A stretch of DNA of 64,000 nt from Kazachstania africana CBS 2517 (lineage: Eukaryota > Ascomycota > Saccharomycetes > Saccharomycetales > Saccharomycetaceae). Numbering within the stretch: the stretch's first letter is position 1; each line of letters begins with the position of its first letter. The stretch lies in the NCBI RefSeq assembly GCF_000304475.1, contig NC_018942.1, positions 682,001-746,000 on the forward strand, given 5' to 3'. Below are positions 50,605 through 60,220 of this stretch, one piece after another. The translations under genes were made by a program, and so were the position numbers. The notes beneath the pieces were generated by a model. It was not told the DNA's origin. It searched no databases and saw only the letters and a list, made by a program, of their open reading frames with translations.

Positions 50605-51657
50605 TATAATAGTTGGGAGGGGAGTATTAAAAGTAGATTGTTATACTTGAATTGACACTATAAAAGTATGAAACCTTGTTTCTTTAAATTATTTTTGTTT
50701 TTTTTTGGGTCTTACAAAAAAATTATAAAAACTACTTAATTTATCAAGTTTTCGTGTTTCACACTACAGAGACATACCACCATCAACAAAATGGGTTTTT
50801 TTTCTCTTTGGTCTCGTCGAGAGAGAGAAGCATTCCCAAAAGGGAAATTTGTTTTTTTTTTTTGGCTCGGGTTGATGTTTGCAAATTTCCTAAAACGGAC
50901 GTGTAGTGGATCGTCTCTGTGGGGGGATGGGTGAAACCACGTGATTACCGTATTACACGATACATCATCCACAACCAAGATTGAAAAGTTTACCCGGATG
51001 GACCGGCGTTTTATTTTTTTTATTTTTATTTTCATTTTCATTTTTGTTTGGTGTCCCTAACAAAAATTTTGCCGCCCAGCTGTTGCTTATTGTTGTTTGT
51101 CTTCACAATTCTTGCTGGCGAAAGGGGAGTTCCCCAATCTTGCGCATTGCAGAGGGGAAAGGGAAGGGAGGCGACCTGTCCGCGGTTAGATAAGCTTCGA
51201 CCGTTAAATTCACGACTACTTGGCATGTGTGGCATTGTCTATTGTGCTGCAGCGTTTTTGGGTCGGGGTGAAAAACCGACAATGCCACAGATATCATTTT
51301 GTGGCAAGTCAAAAATAAAAAAGTGGATTTGTACCCTCGAGTGAAATCAGTCACGTGGCAACAAACATCAAAAACTTTCAATTTCTATTTCTTTATATGA
51401 CAGATAGAAAGAATTGATATACCACACACTGTCTCTTATATTTTCTTACACACAAAAAGTTTTCCAGCCACCACCAAATTTAAATAAAAAAAAAATAAAA
51501 AATCAACTAACCCGATTTTCAAAGAAAAAAAAAAAGAAGAGAGAGATAAATTTACGATTGAGAAAAGGCCAACTATATATCTCATAGTACAACGAACAAC
51601 AAAAACCAAGGGAATATCCCATCCTACAAACTCAACTCACCTCACTCCTTCATCATT
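50605..51657. promoter_or_regulatory. TUB2-YPT1 divergent promoter
   Basis: 1053 bp. Has CACGTG at about 50938 and 51352, T-rich tracts near 50700 and 50850, a perfect 12-bp inverted repeat (51228-51239 and 51278-51289) and A-runs before YPT1. Overlapping short ORFs on both strands (50736-51381) do not look like proteins. Confidence 0.5.
51228..51289. repeat. 12-bp perfect inverted repeat in the TUB2-YPT1 promoter
   Basis: TGTGGCATTGTC at 51228-51239 and its exact reverse complement GACAATGCCACA at 51278-51289, separated by 38 bp. An additional TGGCAT lies at 51221. The spacing suits two protein-binding sites in opposite orientation more than a hairpin. Confidence 0.75.
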
Positions 51658-52296
51658 ATGAACAGCGAATACGACTATTTATTCAAATTATTACTTATCG
51701 GTAACTCTGGTGTAGGTAAATCATGTCTACTACTGAGATTCTCAGATGATACCTACACAAATGATTATATCTCCACAATAGGTGTCGATTTCAAAATTAA
51801 AACTATAGAACTAGACGGTAAAACTGTCAAATTACAAATCTGGGATACTGCTGGTCAAGAAAGATTCAGAACAATCACTTCTTCATATTATCGTGGTTCT
51901 CACGGTATTATCATCGTCTACGACGTAACAGATCAAGAATCATTTAATGGTGTTAAAATGTGGTTACAAGAAATTGATCGTTATGCAACCTCTGCCGTAT
52001 TAAAATTATTAGTGGGTAACAAATGTGATCTTGATGGTAAAAGAATGGTAGAATATGATGTTGCTAAAGAATTTGCGGAATCAAATAATATGCCTTTCTT
52101 AGAAACTTCTGCTTTAGATTCCACTAACGTCGAAGAAGCTTTCTTAACAATGGCAAGACAAATCAAAGAAAGTTTCGCTCAACAAAAGATTCAAGATGGT
52201 AGTAACGCAAATGCTAATTCAAATCTACAAAATGATAAATCAAACGTAAATTTAAATGGTCAAAGTTTAACTAATGCAACTAATAACTGTTGTTAA
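51658..52296 (+). CDS. YPT1: Rab GTPase Ypt1 (Rab1)
   Basis: 212 residues (S. cerevisiae 206; the extra residues are in the Asn-rich hypervariable tail). Ypt1 governs ER-to-Golgi and intra-Golgi traffic and autophagy. All G boxes are intact: GNSGVGKS (15-22), effector [18 protein letters not shown] (62-68), NKCD (121-124) and ETSA. The protein ends in CC for double geranylgeranylation. In S. cerevisiae ACT1 follows; here the next gene is the YFL040W ortholog, convergent at 75 bp. Confidence 0.98.
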   Translation: MNSEYDYLFKLLLIGNSGVGKSCLLLRFSDDTYTNDYISTIGVDFKIKTIELDGKTVKLQIWDTAGQERFRTITSSYYRGSHGIIIVYDVTDQESFNGVKMWLQEIDRYATSAVLKLLVGNKCDLDGKRMVEYDVAKEFAESNNMPFLETSALDSTNVEEAFLTMARQIKESFAQQKIQDGSNANANSNLQNDKSNVNLNGQSLTNATNNCC

Positions 52297-52371
52297 TTTA
52301 GTATCTCTCTACATACTTACTCTTTATATATAAATATATATATGTAGTCTTTTTCGAATAATTTTTTCTCA

Positions 52372-53910
52372 CTAAATCTCTTCTCCATCTTCTCGATACA
52401 GTATAATAGGCTCGATCGATTTCTCTTTACTATTATTAACGCCAGCAGCACAAAATAAATCATCGATACTCTTTTTACCATCAAACAGTTTATCAATCTC
52501 CTCTCGACTTAAATTTCTAGTATCAGGGAAAATTATTAAGATAAGAACACTAATTGAAAAAGTCACAATACCAAATAATAAGAATGTTGCCCATTTTAAA
52601 TATGTCATCATTATTGGCCCCAATAACGTTATTATAAAATTACTCAACCAACCGATACTCATAACATATGACATCCTTCTACTCTTCACACCAATACCAA
52701 GAATTTCATTGGTATAAACCCATGGTATGCATGATAATGTCAGTGCAAATATTGCAACAAATATAAAACAAAATCCAATGATTATGCCACCACCTTGTTT
52801 ATTAACACTCCATATCAATGATTCATTCCCATTTATTGGATCGACTTCATGTCCCATAAACTTCATTACTATACTAATACTAATCATAATCAAACTTAAT
52901 AGAACTGATCCAATTGTAATCACAAATTTTCTACTTACTTTATCAATAAAAGTTATTGGAAATATCGATACTACCATATTTATAAAGTATGGTATAGATG
53001 CCGTTAAAAACTTGATTCTTCCTGGAATACCAATCATTTCACATAGATAAGTGATATAATATAATATTATATTAATTCCAGTAAATTGAACTAATAATTG
53101 TAAAATAATGGACATCAGCACTCGTCTCCATTCCAATTTTTTCCCCGTATCTTCACTATGTAGATCTACTAAGTCTAATTTACTCATAATTGGAATCGGC
53201 TTCCTATTATTCTTGTGCTTCTCATTATAATTGATTGCAATCTCATTTTGAATAAATTGCGCTTTAGCATATGAACCATTAATCGTTAACCACTGAGGTG
53301 ATTCAGGTAGCCATATGGAAAACACATAGAGAAATATTGCTGGGATAGTTTCAATACCCCAAACAAGTCGAAATGAATAATGCGACCTGATACTTAAGGA
53401 GAATACGGATAAGTAATGCATAAATAACATGGCAGAACTAGATGATAAGTGAATAATTGCCATAATTTTACCTCTTCTATCATTGGGGAAAAGTTCTCCT
53501 GTGTAAACAACTAATAAGATGGAATACATCCCCATCGTTATCCCTTTCACCCACCGAGAGAGTATTATCATCCACAAATCAAAGACTCCAGTAGCTAATA
53601 GACTACCTGATAACCAGATTATTGTTCCCATTTGAAGTATGCCCACTCGACCAAATTTTTTGGTCATCATACCATATAATATGCAACCAGTAAACCCACC
53701 AAAAATGGTAGAACTCATGAGAAATCCCTGCTGTAATGGCGAAGGGTAGTTAAAGTATCTTACAAAATTTGGTGAAACTAGAAATACAGGCAATGACGTG
53801 ATTTCAGATCCCATAGTAAAACCAGCAATAGCTAAAATGAATGTAATCTTTCGCAGATTATACGTTGGTTGTTCATCTTTCAAACCCAGCAATTTCTTGG
53901 GAAACAACAT
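52372..53910 (-). CDS. Sugar-transporter-like MFS protein, ortholog of YFL040W
   Basis: 512 residues (S. cerevisiae YFL040W is 540). Twelve hydrophobic segments with MFS sugar-porter marks: loop 2 GMMTKKFGRVGIL, the RWVKGITMGMYS region and the PESPQWLTI motif of the PESPR type, then the IDKVSRKFV loop 8 motif. Substrate is unknown; YFL040W is not a proven hexose carrier. Assignment is from position (YPT1 - this gene - FET5 side) plus length. Divergent from SPC3. Confidence 0.9.
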   Translation of the reverse strand: MLFPKKLLGLKDEQPTYNLRKITFILAIAGFTMGSEITSLPVFLVSPNFVRYFNYPSPLQQGFLMSSTIFGGFTGCILYGMMTKKFGRVGILQMGTIIWLSGSLLATGVFDLWMIILSRWVKGITMGMYSILLVVYTGELFPNDRRGKIMAIIHLSSSSAMLFMHYLSVFSLSIRSHYSFRLVWGIETIPAIFLYVFSIWLPESPQWLTINGSYAKAQFIQNEIAINYNEKHKNNRKPIPIMSKLDLVDLHSEDTGKKLEWRRVLMSIILQLLVQFTGINIILYYITYLCEMIGIPGRIKFLTASIPYFINMVVSIFPITFIDKVSRKFVITIGSVLLSLIMISISIVMKFMGHEVDPINGNESLIWSVNKQGGGIIIGFCFIFVAIFALTLSCIPWVYTNEILGIGVKSRRMSYVMSIGWLSNFIITLLGPIMMTYLKWATFLLFGIVTFSISVLILIIFPDTRNLSREEIDKLFDGKKSIDDLFCAAGVNNSKEKSIEPIILYREDGEEI

Positions 53911-54462
53911 CTCTCCTTTAATTCGGCACTAAATAGATCGATCATATTGACATGATTGACCTGTTCATTCTAAGAATTATGTTACGTTTTCTTATTTGTA
54001 TGACACTGTCACCCAGTTATTGACACAAACGTCCCTAATGTGCCTACCACGAAAAAGTGATAACGAAAGCAATATCAATTCAGTACCAATTAGGGCTGCA
54101 AAGTTATCCAAAGGATGCATAACCTGTTGAGCAGTTTATGATTTCTAAAAGTAGGGCTCTTCACATATATGAACGGAAATTCTTCACATAGACATTAAAA
54201 AGAAGTCTAACAGCTAAACAAATAACTCTTAAGAAATAACAATTCCACAACCGTCATCAGAGACAGCTAAAACTATCTTTCTCAATGCTTATTTGGCATC
54301 TTTTAGGCTTCCATAAGTCACATCTACACGTGACAAAGTATTCTTTATGATCTTCTAACTTTCAACTTTTTTTGATATTGCTAAAAAAAAAAGAGCAATA
54401 TCCACTTGCACAACTTCATAGTAAAAACATCCAGTTAAAGAGAGGAAAGCGAGCCATTGAAG
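53911..54462. other. Intergenic between the MFS gene and SPC3
   Basis: 552 bp with no credible gene. Has CACGTGAC near 54329 and an A-run near 54384. An ORF starting at 54372 overlaps SPC3 in another frame and is unsupported. Confidence 0.45.
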
Positions 54463-55047
54463 ATGTTTTCATTATCTCAGAGATTCCAGGTATTAATAAA
54501 TCAGGCAGTTACTTTCAGCGTCTTCATAATTGCCTTCATTGTAGCCACTTCCTACATTGATTTGATATATCCCAACAATGTGTTCAATACAGGCGTTGCA
54601 ACTGTAAATAGTATCAAACCATCTCTCAGTTTAAGAACCAGCAGATATTTCGGGTCAATCAACAGCAAACCAAAAGAAAATGTCAGATTGGAATTCGATT
54701 TAGATTCAGATCTTACAAATTTGTTTAATTGGAACACCAAACAAGTTTTCGTTTATCTAACTGCTGAATATAATAACACTAAAAACACAGTTATAAATGA
54801 AGTCACTTTCTGGGATAACATAATCACAAAGCAGGAGGATGCAGTCCTGCATTTAGAAAAGGCTAAGTCTAAATATTCTGTGTGGGATATCAGTGAACAA
54901 TTCAGTGGTAAATCTTTGAAGTTTAAATTGAACTGGAACATTCAACCATGGGTTGGTCCATTAACGTATGGAGAAATTGATACTGGATATGAGTTAGTGG
55001 TCCCAAAAAAGGTGGAAGAATCATCTAAAAAGCAAAGAGTTAACTAA
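54463..55047 (+). CDS. SPC3: Signal peptidase complex subunit Spc3
   Basis: 194 residues from ATG 54463 (S. cerevisiae 184). An essential, non-catalytic subunit (SPC22/23 family) of ER signal peptidase, needed for Sec11 activity. A type II membrane protein: hydrophobic anchor at about residues 13-34, then a luminal beta-rich domain with hallmark FNWNTKQVFVYLTAEY and WNIQPWVGPLTYG. Open frame continues two codons upstream to a TTG, but ATG 54463 (MFSLSQRFQ) matches the family. Known from chromosome XII (YLR066W) in S. cerevisiae; here beside FET5. Convergent with FET5 (44 bp between stops). Confidence 0.95.
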   Translation: MFSLSQRFQVLINQAVTFSVFIIAFIVATSYIDLIYPNNVFNTGVATVNSIKPSLSLRTSRYFGSINSKPKENVRLEFDLDSDLTNLFNWNTKQVFVYLTAEYNNTKNTVINEVTFWDNIITKQEDAVLHLEKAKSKYSVWDISEQFSGKSLKFKLNWNIQPWVGPLTYGEIDTGYELVVPKKVEESSKKQRVN

Positions 55048-55091
55048 ATGAATATATGATAATTGTATATATGTATACCATTTTTTTCTAC

Positions 55092-56951
55092 TTAATGTGA
55101 TTCATTATTACTCTGATCAATCATTGCCTTCAACTTTAGAAAGATAGCTTCGTCATCTTGGAGAATTTCTGTTAAACCATAATCTGCGATTGTCCAAAGT
55201 CCCATCAAAGCGACGACAACTGAAATGAACATAGCAATATAACCTTTCGTTGTAAAACCATAAGGTAATGGCTCTGGTTGTCTTGGTAATCCATCAAGGT
55301 TGAACCAATCATCATCATGACCAGCAGCATTTCCTCTATTTGCGATACCAACGTTAGCACAAACATCCTTATAGTTATCAGTCAATTCTTCATGTTCTTG
55401 TAAAGCAAATGGATCTTCAATAAATACAGCAACCAACCCCTGCTGTAGATGCCAATCCAAGTGACAATGAAACAACCATACGCCAGGGTTACTTGCCCTA
55501 AATCTTAATACCACATGACCGTTAGGTTCCAAGATAACAGTATCTCTCAAAATTGGCAAATTGGGCATCTTCATCAATGGCGCCGATTCGTTATATGGGA
55601 CGGTCATTTTATCTTGATCCTCATCTGGAAAAGTCTCATCTTCATGAAATGCCGGAGATTTTTGTACTACCTGGAAATTGTGACCATGCAAGTGGAATGG
55701 GTGTCTCCCAGTATCATAGTTATTTAAAACAACTTCAATAACTTCATTTGGCTCAAAGATAAATGCATTCAAATTATCGCCATATATTCTAATGTCGTTA
55801 GCCAATTTACCTGATGTCAATACTGTAGTCAAAACAGGTAATTTGGCCGCAGTGTAAGATACGTTATTGAAAAAAGCATATTTTATTCCATCACCCAAAT
55901 TTTGCATTCTAACATCCAAAACTATCTGCCTGTCGTAATGATCCAAAAGTGGAGTTGCTTTATGGGTAGTTAGATAAAAATCATTTGTAGAGTTTCTTTT
56001 CATCTGTTCAACATCAAGATTTGGATTTTGAGGATATTTATAATTGTCATTATAACTGATTTGATTAATTGTTAGAAGTGCTAGGTCGTCAGGGACAACA
56101 TCTAACATAGTCTCATCCATTACTTGAACCATGGCAAAATTTTTATGAGGATTAACCTCTTTTGCCTTTACTATTACAGAGACCCTTTGACCTGTGGCAA
56201 CATATAATGTATTTGTGACATTTGGCTTAGTATAAACACCATCAACTTCTACAATAGTCATCTCATGATCCTCCAATTGGATATATTGAGAGACAAAGAG
56301 GCCCATGTTTATAAATCTAAGCAAATACGTTTTACCTACTTCAAAATGTATAGTGTCATTCAACCTGTCGTTAATTAATGAATACTGGGGTATTGGTTCA
56401 GCGCCTGTTGGGTTGTAACGGCTTAAAAATTCGTCTTGAATCTTTGTATATTTTTGTAAATATAGATCAGATAAGGTAACAACCCTTTCTTCGTCGTACG
56501 TGAAAGGTTCAGATGGATCATGTACGATAAATGGACCTCTTAAACCATCTCCATATTGTGCTCCATTATGTGCGTGGTACCAATATGTTCCTGTTTGCTC
56601 ATTAACTGTGAAGTTATAGAAAAATGTTGAGCCAGGACCAATAGGGCACTGTGTTATCATGGAGGGACCGTCCATTATATTGGAATGCGTTTGTAATAGG
56701 CCATGGAAATGCAAAGAAGTTTGAGTTAAGTCATCGAAACCGTTTGTCAAATACAACTCTACAGTATCACCCTTATTTACATGAATTGCTGGGGGTGGCC
56801 ACTGACCATTTAGTGTAATTACACTTTTATTCTGTGGGATACCTGGTATCTGGACAGATTTCCAGGAGGTCGTAAAATGGAAAGTATGAATCTTAGCTGC
56901 CACTAAAGGCGTAACCAAAAAGAGCAGTAGCAACTTGATTATATACATCAT
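55092..56951 (-). CDS. FET5: Multicopper ferroxidase Fet5
   Basis: 619 residues (S. cerevisiae Fet5 is 622). Oxidises Fe(II) coupled to reduction of oxygen; Fet5 works with the permease Fth1 at the vacuole. Signal peptide (residues 1-19), three cupredoxin domains, and all copper motifs: HFHGLL (near 80), WYHAHNG, HPFHLHGHNF (near 413) and HCHLDWHLQQGL (near 491). A C-terminal transmembrane helix (GYIAMFISVVVALMGLWTI, about 572-590) precedes a short cytosolic tail. FET5 rather than FET3 because of its place beside LAM5 and YFL041W order. Two ATGs open the frame (MM). Confidence 0.93.
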   Translation of the reverse strand: MMYIIKLLLLFLVTPLVAAKIHTFHFTTSWKSVQIPGIPQNKSVITLNGQWPPPAIHVNKGDTVELYLTNGFDDLTQTSLHFHGLLQTHSNIMDGPSMITQCPIGPGSTFFYNFTVNEQTGTYWYHAHNGAQYGDGLRGPFIVHDPSEPFTYDEERVVTLSDLYLQKYTKIQDEFLSRYNPTGAEPIPQYSLINDRLNDTIHFEVGKTYLLRFINMGLFVSQYIQLEDHEMTIVEVDGVYTKPNVTNTLYVATGQRVSVIVKAKEVNPHKNFAMVQVMDETMLDVVPDDLALLTINQISYNDNYKYPQNPNLDVEQMKRNSTNDFYLTTHKATPLLDHYDRQIVLDVRMQNLGDGIKYAFFNNVSYTAAKLPVLTTVLTSGKLANDIRIYGDNLNAFIFEPNEVIEVVLNNYDTGRHPFHLHGHNFQVVQKSPAFHEDETFPDEDQDKMTVPYNESAPLMKMPNLPILRDTVILEPNGHVVLRFRASNPGVWLFHCHLDWHLQQGLVAVFIEDPFALQEHEELTDNYKDVCANVGIANRGNAAGHDDDWFNLDGLPRQPEPLPYGFTTKGYIAMFISVVVALMGLWTIADYGLTEILQDDEAIFLKLKAMIDQSNNESH

Positions 56952-57717
56952 GCATTCGATGTCAGCTGCCTATGTGTAGTGAGTTTTGCTAGAATGAGTT
57001 GTAGTTTTCACTTTTTCAAATATCTAAACTTGTAGTTCCTTATGACAGAATTGAGAAAAGAGGTGCCAATATTCAACCTACCCTAGAAAATCATGGATAT
57101 AGAGATGCGCCCCTCTTAATAAGATATGGATTGTAAATATAACCAAGTTTACGAATTTATAAGGTTTGACATGCCTCTGCAATACTATTGCCATGTATTA
57201 TATGGCCATACGTGTCTCACACGAGTTCAGTATTGATCTATAGTATACGCAATTAATTTGATTGAAAGCAGCCAATTTTGATACAGTAACGTAAATAAGG
57301 CAAGAATGTACCAGAACTAGCTGAAGAGAAAATTGCATCACTAAAAGTGCACATAACTTCACCATTTATTACTCCGATGACTTCCAGTCATCCATTATAC
57401 GGGGCAAGTCATCGCATCAATGAAGTACCATGAGAAGCAACTTCAAAGACAACTCTCCTTACAACAAATAACCATTAGTAACATTTACACAACTCATACC
57501 ATCACACTGATCCTCCTCATGCAGCCCACACTAATACTGCCTGTCATAGTTCAGGGTTATCATTATATTCGATTAATGGCACCTTTTCTATTTGAACATT
57601 CTGCGCACGGTGCTTATTGCCGAATTCCAAGTTAAACGGAATATAGAAAGTGATAGACTTCTGGTCAACTGTCAAAGAATTTTATATTAAGAGATAATCC
57701 AAATTAGATACCCCAGC
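56952..57717. promoter_or_regulatory. FET5-LAM divergent promoter
   Basis: 766 bp. I saw no clear Aft1 site (TGCACCC); the closest is GATGCGCCCC near 57102. A 71-codon ORF at 57420-57635 has no recognisable protein character. Confidence 0.4.
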
Positions 57718-59544
57718 ATGGCTACAATGGAAGAATCAAATACCACTACATTAGAAGATGCTGATGAATTTGATGCTTGGGAACCCGTCGACGGTGGTGA
57801 CAGCGATTTATCGAAACAAATAGGGGAGACAAATTTGGGTGATGAACTTTTGAATAAAGAGACATCTCCGGTAAGCAACGATGAAACTAATGTATCAAAG
57901 GACTTAACTATTGACACGGACATCAACAAGACCATTCCAAGTGAACATTCATCACCATCATTCATAAATAATATGATATCATCTTTTAAGTTGAGATCAG
58001 CAACTTCTCCAGCAAATGCCGTAGCATCACCTACCGATTCTATTAAGAATCAACCTATTTCTTCACCTAGCATTATTTCTCATAGAAGAAATACATCAAT
58101 GAGTAGCATTCAGAGGAGAAATACATCAACCAGTAGTAATGCCAGTACTACAACTACTGCCCATGAGAAAGAATTGACACCTTTAGAACCGGATTTTGAT
58201 ACAAAACGATTCATGGAAAATAAATACATGGACACAGAATACCATTTAGCATCTATTACCAGAAATGTTGACTTTCATAAGATTTTCCAGAGATCCTCGG
58301 ATGATAAATTGATCGATGATTTTAGTTGTGCACTGAGTAAAGATTTCCTCTATCAAGGTAGATTATACGTGAGTGAGTTTAACCTTTGCTTTATTTCGAA
58401 TATTCTGGGCTGGAAGTCCAAAATAGTCGAAATTCCATTCAAGAGAGTCACTTACATCGAAAAGACAAGCACTGGGGGTTTGTTCCCTAACGCTATTTCT
58501 ATCGAAACAAAAAATGATAAATTTCAATTCAATAATTTCATTTCTAGAGATAAATGTTTCGATCTAATCAAAGAAGTTTGGTCTAGGAATCTGCTGGCTA
58601 AAGAGGAAGAAGGTGATGAAGACGATTCATCTTCTGAATCTGAAGAAGAATTGGAAAAGGAGATTTCAATGACAGATTTCTCAGATCAAAATATATCTAG
58701 CTCATTAGCGGACAAATCAAAATTAATAAATTGTTTCCAATTCAAAACTTCATCACCCTTTTATGATGAAAATGAAACAATCCAGTCCAGTGAAACTTTG
58801 CTGCCTGAACTGAATAAAAATGAAAGTATTATTTTTCAAACTACTCTGAATTGTACACCAATGCAAGCGTATAAAATAATTTTCAATGATAGTGACTTCT
58901 TAAACGAGTTTATAGAATCTTTGGATGGGTCGAATATTGATATTCCCACCGAACCTTTCAATTTGGAAAATCCTGTCAGGAACTATTCCTATGATAAGGC
59001 ATTGAAATATCCTGCGGGGCCCAAATCAACAAAATGCATTGTATCTGATGAAATTATTCAACTATCATCACGAGAAACTATTGTAGTTGTGAATTCGACA
59101 AGAACGCCGGATGTACCTAGTGGTAACTCATTCACAACAAAGTTAAAATACATTTTTAGATGGAATAATGAAAATAAATGTGAATTTTCCGTGGGATTCT
59201 GGGTTGAATGGACTGGTTCAAGCTGGATCAAATCAATGGTGGAGAATGGTGGCAGAAATGGTTCTATTGACGCCTGTAATATTTTGTTAGAGGTGCTAAA
59301 TAAATATATTGACTCCTACATCGAAGTTCTTGGGCTCGAGGGGAAAGAAAATATACCTTCAGCCCAGTCGATCACGGAGAAACCAGTCTCATCAACGACA
59401 GATACTGGGGTCAAAATTACCGAAAACATTACCACCAGATTGCTTTTATTTGTTATTGTGCTTTTGTTACTATTGAATGGCTATAATCAAGTCAAGTTAC
59501 AACGCACGATAAACAAGCTAGTATTGAAAGTAAATGATTTATGA
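57718..59544 (+). CDS. Lam5/Lam6-type sterol-transfer protein (GRAM plus VASt)
   Basis: 608 residues (S. cerevisiae Lam5 674, Lam6 693). These Ltc/Lam proteins sit in the ER at contact sites with mitochondria and vacuole and move sterols. Parts: disordered acidic N-terminus (1-165), GRAM domain (about 170-290, TEYHLASI..DFHKIF, ending in SRDKCFDLIKEVW), VASt/StART-like domain (about 350-535, with SIIFQTTLNCTPMQAYKIIF), and a C-terminal ER anchor (LLLFVIVLLLLLNGY, about 573-587). FET5 on one side points to LAM5 (YFL042C), and RFU1 on the other to LAM6 (YLR072W); the orientation fits both, so the symbol is left open. Confidence 0.92.
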   Translation: MATMEESNTTTLEDADEFDAWEPVDGGDSDLSKQIGETNLGDELLNKETSPVSNDETNVSKDLTIDTDINKTIPSEHSSPSFINNMISSFKLRSATSPANAVASPTDSIKNQPISSPSIISHRRNTSMSSIQRRNTSTSSNASTTTTAHEKELTPLEPDFDTKRFMENKYMDTEYHLASITRNVDFHKIFQRSSDDKLIDDFSCALSKDFLYQGRLYVSEFNLCFISNILGWKSKIVEIPFKRVTYIEKTSTGGLFPNAISIETKNDKFQFNNFISRDKCFDLIKEVWSRNLLAKEEEGDEDDSSSESEEELEKEISMTDFSDQNISSSLADKSKLINCFQFKTSSPFYDENETIQSSETLLPELNKNESIIFQTTLNCTPMQAYKIIFNDSDFLNEFIESLDGSNIDIPTEPFNLENPVRNYSYDKALKYPAGPKSTKCIVSDEIIQLSSRETIVVVNSTRTPDVPSGNSFTTKLKYIFRWNNENKCEFSVGFWVEWTGSSWIKSMVENGGRNGSIDACNILLEVLNKYIDSYIEVLGLEGKENIPSAQSITEKPVSSTTDTGVKITENITTRLLLFVIVLLLLLNGYNQVKLQRTINKLVLKVNDL

Positions 59545-59605
59545 TGAAGCATTTATAAAAAGGATATATAGAGAAATATGATGTCATATGTAGTTATTCG
59601 AAAAT

Positions 59606-60220
59606 CTAAAATGATGAGTAACTTAGTTGTGGTAGTTCTGGATAATGATACATTTCATTACTATTATCTTGGATATTACTGTTATTACTATTATTATTAT
59701 TACTGTTATTGTTATTCATGGAATTATTATTAGTTGTCGTGTTATTATTAAACGTTGTTTGACTATGTAGAAAATTCAAAGATTGGTTGAATCTTCTTTC
59801 ATTGAATGTTGACGGTAGTGTTTCATAGGTTGTTTGATGTGTAAGTTGGGTTGGCTTAGCTTTGGCAATGTTCTTCGCTAAAGACAATTCATGTTTCTTG
59901 TAATTATCATCAATTGTCTCTTGTAAATCTTCAATAATCTTTAATACACATGGAACTTCCAATTTAATCAATTGTAAATACTCTCTCCTATGTAGAGAGT
60001 CTACTGAACTCATATATTCTTGATGCGTAGATAATTTATTAGTGACCAAATCCATGTATCTGTAATAAAACATGAAAGCCATTGAATTGTCATTATTTTG
60101 AAAATTTAATTGTGCTTTATCCAATAATCCAATGCATGTCTTTAAATATATTCTTAGTGGAATTGATGGGTTGTACCTATAATTTTGGGCCTCCTGAATC
60201 AATTGCACACTCGATTTCAT
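59606..60220 (-). CDS. RFU1: Rfu1, inhibitor of the deubiquitinase Doa4
   Basis: 204 residues (S. cerevisiae Rfu1 is 200). Rfu1 controls free ubiquitin by inhibiting Doa4 at endosomes. The N-terminal MIT-like helical region (about 1-115, YNPSIPLRIYLKTCIGLLDKA) is conserved. The C-terminus holds a long Asn tract encoded by AAT/AAC repeats (about residues 158-186) and then ends with YPELPQLSYS, a conserved short motif next to the C-terminus. Convergent with the LAM gene (61 bp). In S. cerevisiae it lies next to LAM6 (YLR073C). Confidence 0.9.
   Translation of the reverse strand: MKSSVQLIQEAQNYRYNPSIPLRIYLKTCIGLLDKAQLNFQNNDNSMAFMFYYRYMDLVTNKLSTHQEYMSSVDSLHRREYLQLIKLEVPCVLKIIEDLQETIDDNYKKHELSLAKNIAKAKPTQLTHQTTYETLPSTFNERRFNQSLNFLHSQTTFNNNTTTNNNSMNNNNSNNNNSNNSNIQDNSNEMYHYPELPQLSYSSF

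Noticed and set aside
51048..51381. 92- to 98-codon ORFs on both strands before YPT1
   Set aside because: They overlap each other in a divergent promoter, and their Cys/Gly-rich translations have no family features.
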